Source: Prostheceraeus crozeri (Eukaryota > Platyhelminthes > Polycladida > Euryleptidae). From it: a stretch of 64,000 nucleotides of DNA. The notes below the pieces were generated by a model. That model made no database searches. It was not told where the DNA came from and was given only the letters and a program-made list of their open reading frames with translations. The stretch lies in NCBI GenBank assembly GCA_907163375.1, contig CAJQUW010008753.1, positions 620,001 through 684,000 on the forward strand, read 5' to 3'. The translations under genes were made by a program, and so were the position numbers. Position 1 is the first letter of the stretch, and every line of letters begins with the position of its first letter. Below are positions 58,801-64,000 of this stretch, piece by piece.

Positions 58801-60458
58801 ATTCGCTTGTGCTGATTGTTTTGTCTGTTCTAATTTTTCAAACTTATCTTTATATATTTCATGTGTTTCATCAATTTCTTTTGTAAGATTAAATGTATTT
58901 CGAAGAAAATTTTGATTTAATATTTGTAGCTGTTGTTCATATTCTTTATCATATTGTTCTTTATATTGCTGTAGACATTTTTTTAAACATTCATTTATTT
59001 TTTGATTGGTTTCATTTTCTTCATTATTTAATTCTTTATTGACTTCATTATTTTCTTCATTTAATTTTTGAATCGTTTCTATCTTATCTTGATATTTATG
59101 GCCATATTCTTGTACTAATATTTTTGTTTGTTGTTGATAATCTGTTTTACACTTTTGTAAACTTTCATTTAAATTTTGTAATTTTTGTTGATATTCTAAA
59201 GATAAAGATAAATAATCGGTATCATAATCATAATTATAATTACGTCCTTTATAATTATTATGATTAATCATTATTGGTGATAATGTTTTAACAATTTGAA
59301 ATTTTTCAGTACATATTATATTTTCTTGGTAAAAAATATTATGATGCATGTAATTTCCTATATCATTATATACTATTGCTGATTGACATAAATTTTTATT
59401 ATTCAAATAAAATTTTTTTGAATCTGAGTAAAGTGGAGTAATTTTACCAATAGAAACATAATTCACATTTAATTCAAAAACATTTACTTCTATTAAATTT
59501 TTATTCTTTTTATGAAACTTTATTAACCTATTATAATCATATGGAAATTCATCTAAGCCATCAAAGAGATCAAATTCATTTATGTATTCTTCTTTATTGT
59601 AATGACTTAGTCTTTCTTTGTGATATTCTGCAGGATGTAAATGTGCTATAATACTCCACAGAAAACAATAATCATCTTCATTTTTTATGTTGATTATTTG
59701 TGGTGAACTGAAAGGCAAAGGAACATAACTACCACCAGTATTATTTTAATATTTATCAATTACTATTTTCTTAGATAGTATTTTAACAAATCTCCAGCCA
59801 GATTCACGTAATTGGGCTTCAATTATACAATTTTCTGATTTAAGTATCATCGATTCAAATATGGGTTGTATATCATTTACATTATGAATTTCTTGCGAAT
59901 TTGTAAAATGTCCTTGTATTATTTCTTCAGGAATTCCATCAGGTCCATTTTTTGTATAAAGTACTTCTACATTCATATAACATTTGAAAGATTTCTTAAA
60001 TATATTATAAAAGTTTTTTAATACATTATCAAAAGTTTCATCGGTTTCATTATGTTCAACGGACTGATTAAATAAATATTTTATATCTGTTACTGGCGAA
60101 GCCATACAGCCTTCGGTTCGTTCCGCTTCATCGGTTTTTTAGTTTCATCAAATTCATCTATTTCGTTAAATTCATCAGTATCGCTAAATAAATATCTTCC
60201 ATCTGGTACATGTTCATCTTCACTATTAAAAACTTTTTTATATTCCGAATGTGAATAATCATCAAACATTTTTTTAACTTTTATATCAGTAGGCAATGTT
60301 TCTAGATAGTTTATATAATTATTTAATTTTAATATATTTCCTTCATCAACTCGATCTACATTTTGTAAATGCAATTTACTATTTAAATGAGATTGATAAC
60401 TTCTTTTTGTTTGCAACCTTTTTTTACATAAGTTACAATAAAACTTGGTATTTTCCAT
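55863..60458 (-). pseudogene. Protein-primed DNA polymerase B (Maverick PolB), broken
   Basis: One gene of about 1,530 codons. N-terminus: a C2H2 finger (CNLCKK...H....H), acidic linker, then SGWRFVKILSKKIVIDKY and NIKNEDDYCFLWSIIAHLHP, a block I know from Polinton PolB. Then a coiled-coil Gln/Glu region, a second C2H2-like finger (CLQCMTSF...H...C), Exo I (YCDFEAYN), an endonuclease VII-like Cys/His block (CYYCGKEF...DHDHLNG...CN), Exo II (YNGSKYDFH), Exo III (YLQIDVFILADLF), polymerase motif A (YYDFNSLYSS), motif B (KLMNNAFYGKTLENVR) and motif C (FTDTDSVF). Breaks: frame change at about 60100, TAA at 59746-59748, one-base shift at about 57563 and at about 56806, and a TGA near 56740. Replicates the linear genome using a terminal protein. 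Confidence 0.85.
57684..57748. repeat. Two copies of a paired mini-hairpin inside PolB
   Basis: CAGTC-TTC-GACTG at 57684-57696 overlaps CTGTG-AAC-CACAG at 57694-57706, and the pair recurs (second hairpin with a wobble) at 57726-57748. In the protein it appears as CGSQSKT twice. The reading frame is kept across both. Confidence 0.8.
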
Positions 60459-60584
60459 TTTTTTATTTTTTAAAGAAAAAATTGTGTTTTAATTTTAGAT
60501 ATGAACATTCTAATATCAAGGACTTGAGAGTTATTTTATATTATTATATATTTCACGTTCTTAAGTTATTTTATTTTCTTTATC

Positions 60585-60675
60585 ATATTAAGTTTTATCA
60601 TATTAAGTTTTATCATATTAAGTTTTATCATATTAAGTTTAATCATATGAAGTTTTATCATATAAAGTTTTATCA
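60585..60675. repeat. 15-bp tandem repeat at the 3' end of the 453-aa gene
   Basis: AAGTTTTATCATATT repeats about six times, with variants at the last units. It overlaps the stop region of the 453-aa gene and encodes its FDKTLYDKTSYD tail. Confidence 0.85.
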
Positions 60676-62000
60676 AAAGATAATTTAAATTTTTTTTCAC
60701 TAACTATCGATTCTTCATCATCATCATAAATTGATTCTTCAACATCATAAATTACACTTTTTGGTATAGGATGCCATTCCCTGATAAGATACCATTCTCT
60801 TATTGGAATATCTAACTCTAAATTACATTTTTTATCTGATAATAATATAATAGAGAAAAATATTGGTCTTTGATCTCTTTTGGAAAATTTAATAACACCA
60901 CCATAATCTGAATCACTTTTAGTTTTTATTAAAGATGATAAAATTTTAAATTGATTAGATGTAAATCCTAATTTAAATTTTGTAGACCCGACACATAGTT
61001 GTCTAACAGTATCTTCAACTATTCCATCATTATTATTTTCAATTGTAAGAAAATGAAATTTAGATAAATTTTGATTATATGTAGTATTAATATCATGTAC
61101 ATCAGTATGAGATATAAATTTTTCTTCACTTAAATTTTTATATTTACTAATATTTTTATAATCTTTCTTACCATTTACACCATTTTCAGATGTTTCAGAA
61201 TCATCATCTATATTATTATCATCATTATTATCATAAGATTCTTTAAGATCGGGCAAAGCCCTAGAACCTTCGGTTCGTTTATTATGATTATGATTATGGA
61301 CATTGTTTATTGTATAAGGTGTAGTCCACATATAAATTTTCTCTTGTTGAGCTAAGCCATTTATGTAAGATTTTAACAAATTAATATTTAAGTTTGAATA
61401 TAATCCTATATAAGTATCATCATCATATCTTTGCGGCATTTCTAATGTTTCTTGTTTATAAATTGTATCTCTATAATATACTTGACATAATAATTCTTCG
61501 TTATGTTTTTTACTCTCGATATGAATGTTATATTGATTTTGTTCATCAACAAATAATCTAATTTTTTCTTTCGAAAAAGATTTTAATTTTTTAACTAATT
61601 CTTTAATATTGATATAATTAATAATTTTATTTTCTATCCACTCAGTATTACTAATCGGTAAAACTGCTCTAATGAATCCGTAAACATTATTATGACCTAT
61701 TATAACCATATTTTCTTTATTTAATTCCACATAAGCTACATCATTATATTTACTAACAACCTCCATAAATTTAATAAATGGATCACCTGAGAAAATGCAA
61801 TAATTAGTTTCTATAGAAGGTAAACCTTTAGTCTGTTCTCTAAATATTTCGGCTTGTAATTGAAACAAAAGATTAACATCTATACATGGATTATTATTAT
61901 TATTATCAAAACATTTATTATCAAATCCAGTTGATCTCGTCGAATAAGAAGAGCAGGATGATACGGGCGAATATGATTTTTTTAAATTTGGATTTTTCAT
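60639..62000 (-). CDS. 453-aa Maverick protein, function unknown
   Basis: Intact, start context ATAAAAAAATG. Ser/Asn-rich N-terminus; a first folded region at about residues 45-200 (FQLQAEIFREQ...VAYVELNKENMVIIGHNNVYG), an Asn/Asp-rich linker at about 240-300 with a mini-hairpin insertion (KRTEGSRALPDL), and a second folded region at about 310-420 (FKLGFTSNQFKILSSLIKTK...GGVIKFSKRDQRPIFFSI). Two comparable halves each pairing a 'V..I.F/H.N' strand with hydrophobic ends loosely recall a sliding-clamp fold, but no signature is clear. It is divergent from the fibre-like gene and convergent with nothing; its 3' end faces the PolB N-terminus. A replication or virion role is possible. Confidence 0.5.
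   Translation of the reverse strand: MKNPNLKKSYSPVSSCSSYSTRSTGFDNKCFDNNNNNPCIDVNLLFQLQAEIFREQTKGLPSIETNYCIFSGDPFIKFMEVVSKYNDVAYVELNKENMVIIGHNNVYGFIRAVLPISNTEWIENKIINYINIKELVKKLKSFSKEKIRLFVDEQNQYNIHIESKKHNEELLCQVYYRDTIYKQETLEMPQRYDDDTYIGLYSNLNINLLKSYINGLAQQEKIYMWTTPYTINNVHNHNHNKRTEGSRALPDLKESYDNNDDNNIDDDSETSENGVNGKKDYKNISKYKNLSEEKFISHTDVHDINTTYNQNLSKFHFLTIENNNDGIVEDTVRQLCVGSTKFKLGFTSNQFKILSSLIKTKSDSDYGGVIKFSKRDQRPIFFSIILLSDKKCNLELDIPIREWYLIREWHPIPKSVIYDVEESIYDDDEESIVSEKKFKLSFDKTLYDKTSYD
61252..61277. repeat. Paired triloop hairpins inside the 453-aa gene
   Basis: GGGC-AAA-GCCC (61252-61262) is followed two bases later by GAACC-TTC-GGTTC (61265-61277). The pair keeps the reading frame and encodes part of the Asn/Asp-rich linker. 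Confidence 0.85.
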
Positions 62001-62076
62001 TTTTTTATTTTTATTAGAAAAAATTTTATTTTTTTTTATTTTTATTAGAAAAAAATTTATTTTTTATTGTTAAAAA

Positions 62077-62963
62077 ATGATGTTACCAAATGTTGGTGGA
62101 GGTGCATATATCCCGAATAATCGTGAATTAGAAATAGAAATAGAAAATTATATCATGAAAACTGGAGACGTTTTATCTGGTCCATTGCATCTTTCTATTC
62201 TTCCGCAACAAAATACAGAGTTGACAAATAAACAATATGTTGATACACAAATCAATGACTTAAAAGAAAATATATAAACGATGTTTTGGTTCCACTCATG
62301 AACGAATTAAAGTTGCTTAAACTTAATGACAAATCATTAAACCAAAAATTATTAAAACTTGATAAAAAGGATAGAGAGCTAGAAGCAGATATAGCAAAAC
62401 TTTTTAAAAAGATTTCAGAACAATCAAAAATTTTAATATTACTTTCTTTAAATTTAAAATCTGCAGTCATTAAAAATAAACATCAGATAAAGATGTTAAA
62501 AGAACAATTAGAAGATGAAATAGAAAAACTACCTGAAAGAATTAAAAAAAATTTAAAGCAGTTACAAACTACATTCCAAAAAAGTGTTGATGAATTGAGT
62601 TCTAAAATTACTCAACAAATGAAAAAGATGAATAGAATAATAAATGAAGTAAACTCACTTAATGAAAAAGTTGATAAAATGAAAACTCTTAAAATCAATT
62701 TAGAAAATGAATTAAAGAAAAATTTACAAGAAAACTCTAAAGAAAATAAAGAACAGTTAGATGCTGTTAAAAGACAATTAGATGTTCTTAAAGTTAAGTT
62801 AAATGCTCTTAAAACGGCGTTGAAGATTAATCAGCAGAAAATGCAAGTTAATAGAAAAGAAATTAAAGTACATCACACGCTGCTTGACGCAATAGATAAA
62901 GGGCAACAGGCAATTAATAAAGTTATCTCGAAGTTGTTGTCCATTCACAAACGTAAATCTTGA
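62077..62963 (+). pseudogene. Fibre-like protein: virus-fibre/tail-type head and long coiled coil (broken)
   Basis: First part (62077-62277, 66 aa) reads MKTGDVLSGPLHLS and LTNKQYVDTQINDLK, the 'GD..SGPL.L......TNKQYVD' pattern of phage and virus fibre/tail-fibre repeats. It stops at TAA (62275-62277); eight bases later a second frame (62286-62963, 225 aa) gives an almost unbroken coiled coil of heptad-like Leu/Ile/Lys/Glu residues. I read these as one gene split by a stop and a small shift: attachment knob or shaft element followed by a trimeric coiled-coil stalk. Start context GTTAAAAAATG. No transmembrane segment. In an adeno-like virion such a protein would project from the penton, but this is inference. 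Confidence 0.5.
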
Positions 62964-63212
62964 TCAGACCAAAGGTCCTCAGGTTACCAACCGATCGACG
63001 AAGTCTTGGGTTTCTAACCTATAGAACCTTGTCCAGAGGCTTTAGCCTATCGGACCAAAGGTCCTGAGGTTATTACCTTATCATAAACGTAAATCTTAGC
63101 GCAAATATTAAACGGACCAAAGGTCCTCAGGTTACTAACCAATAGAACTTTGTTCAGAGGCTTTAGCCGATCGTAAATATTTTTTCCCAAAAGTCAAATT
63201 TAATCCTAAAAA
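62964..63212. other. Intergenic array of repeated mini-hairpins
   Basis: GGACC-AAA-GGTCC recurs at 63052-63064 and 63114-63126 (a shorter GACC-AAA-GGTC at 62967-62977). A GGC-TTTA-GCC hairpin follows at 63037-63048 and 63159-63168. The order (hairpin, CAGGTTA.., ..CAGAGGC) makes two to three repeat units of about 80-150 bp. No gene. Confidence 0.8.
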
Positions 63213-63818
63213 ATGCCTATAATTTATAAACACAATCTTAAAATTTTTTCTTCAAATCAAAAAATTGCTCATGAACCATCTATGAAATATGTTTACCATT
63301 ATGACAGTGTAGAAACAATCGGAACACAAAAGTTCCTAGGCACCGCAGGTACCGTTCAAACAGAAGGGGGTAGTGTAAACAGCGGAGCCGGTATATTTTC
63401 TGGTATTGGAAGTATCGTTAACTTAATTAAAAATAATAAACATTTGATTACATCTGCTGCAAAAGGAGCAGCTGCTATAGGTAGTACAGCTAGTGCAATA
63501 TCAAATGCTGTTAAGTCTCAAAACGAATTAAAACAACTAGAAGCTATTCGTAAAGTTAGGAATGATTCCGAAGAACTAAAAAATTTAAAAAAACTTTCAG
63601 AGGAAACAAAAAATAAAATTGCTAACATAGCTGTTGGGGAAACCTTGAGGAGCGGAGTTCCGTCTGATAGTAAAAAGGGGAAGAAAACAAGCGTAGCCAT
63701 AGAACGTTCAATTGAACCTACGGTTCGTTCAATTGAAGAAATAAGAGGCAATGGCGTGAGCAGCAACCTTCGGTTTAACCAGCAAAGCTGTAGCGGAGCT
63801 GGTCTAGCAAAATTCTAA
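63213..63818 (+). CDS. Small virion-like protein with an amphipathic/hydrophobic centre
   Basis: 201 aa, intact. MPIIYKHNLKIF start with CCTAAAAAATG context. Residues about 60-115 are Gly/Ala/Ile-rich (GAGIFSGIGSIVNLI, then TSAAKGAAAIGSTASAIS), a pattern seen in adenoviral membrane-lytic or core proteins and in small Maverick virion proteins. It is followed by a charged helix (NELKQLEAIRK) and a Lys/Ser/Arg-rich tail containing three mini-hairpin insertions (63714-63726, 63765-63775, 63780-63790). It precedes the probable major capsid gene. The role is by analogy only. Confidence 0.5.
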   Translation: MPIIYKHNLKIFSSNQKIAHEPSMKYVYHYDSVETIGTQKFLGTAGTVQTEGGSVNSGAGIFSGIGSIVNLIKNNKHLITSAAKGAAAIGSTASAISNAVKSQNELKQLEAIRKVRNDSEELKNLKKLSEETKNKIANIAVGETLRSGVPSDSKKGKKTSVAIERSIEPTVRSIEEIRGNGVSSNLRFNQQSCSGAGLAKF

Positions 63819-63951
63819 AATTATATTTTAGTAAAATTTTTTTAGTAAAATTTTTTAGTAAAATTTTTTTTGGTAAAATTCTAAAATTATATTTTAGTAA
63901 AAATTTTTTCTGTCTGTGAGAAAAACAAAAAGTCAAATTATTTTTTAAAAA

Positions 63952-64000
63952 ATGTCTTCGCTTATCGAAAATAAATTTAGATTAGACGATCCTCCGTTCG
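63952..64000 (+). CDS. Start of a further Maverick gene (partial at edge)
   Basis: ATG at 63952 in a TTTAAAAAATG context, open to the window end (begins MSSLIENKFRLDDPPF). Too short to identify; in Mavericks a major capsid (hexon-like) gene is expected in this neighbourhood. Confidence 0.5.
   Translation, partial: MSSLIENKFRLDDPPF

Larger units (their letters stand above)
51741..64000 (+). mobile_element. Maverick/Polinton (adintovirus-like) element, right piece
   Basis: Gene set: membrane protein, hypothetical, penton-like protein, A32-type ATPase, protein-primed PolB (minus), 453-aa protein (minus), fibre-like and small virion-like proteins, and the start of a further plus-strand gene where a major capsid gene would be expected. 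No integrase or protease lies within the visible 12.3 kb. At least five genes carry breaks, so this copy looks inactive. It runs off the right edge. Base composition is strongly AT-rich, with GC-rich mini-hairpins. Confidence 0.8.

Noticed and set aside
60639..62000. Calling the 453-aa protein a PCNA-like clamp
   Set aside because: Only a loose two-lobe impression; no signature residue supports it.
1..64000. Retroviral-type integrase expected in a Maverick
   Set aside because: I found no HHCC finger plus DDE frame; it may lie outside the window.

Overview
This window is eukaryotic nuclear DNA, most likely from an invertebrate animal: spliced transposase genes with GT/AG borders, THAP, piggyBac and CACTA/EnSpm-type transposases, and pieces of Maverick/Polinton (adintovirus-like) elements. 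I cannot name the species. I see no rRNA, tRNA, CRISPR array, bacterial operon or recognisable host housekeeping gene. Nearly everything I can explain is mobile DNA.

Layout. (1) 1-3830: inner end of a Maverick-like element on the minus strand (PolB-like fragment, penton-like capsid protein, conserved hypothetical protein, membrane protein, repeat zone, 66-bp hairpin). (2) 4494-21703: a 17.2-kb unit bounded by inverted termini with TTGCAA-rich subterminal repeats. It holds a broken CACTA transposase and an accessory gene (minus strand), a nested P-element/THAP9-like transposase, and a nested piggyBac with TTAA at both ends. (3) 22.9-23.6 kb: a decayed THAP gene. (4) 24.1-27.137 kb: a third Maverick piece with an adenain-like protease and tandem repeats. 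(5) 27138-46115: a near-perfect palindrome with 8.9-kb arms, each carrying the same accessory gene and CACTA transposase. Its 1.2-kb centre recurs inverted at 49474-50684, so 36018-50684 can be read as a CACTA element with 1.2-kb terminal inverted repeats. (6) 50685-51025: an exon of another CACTA transposase, cut by that terminus. (7) 51741-64000: a second Maverick-like element on the opposite strand to the first (repeat zone, membrane protein, hypothetical, penton, packaging ATPase, PolB, 453-aa protein, fibre-like protein, small virion-like protein, start of another gene), running off the right edge.

How the parts relate. The two outer Maverick pieces share the module membrane protein-hypothetical-penton at about 97% protein identity, then differ abruptly just after the penton stop. 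One continues into a PolB-like gene on the same strand, the other into the ATPase with an opposed PolB, which suggests module exchange. The right element has an intact penton, 453-aa gene and small virion gene, but breaks in the ATPase, PolB, fibre-like, hypothetical and membrane genes, so it is probably a dead copy. It is also studded with paired mini-hairpins (4-5 bp stem, 3-nt loop), some in frame inside genes; this is the feature I find most unusual. Both CACTA units carry an accessory gene directly upstream of the transposase on the same strand.
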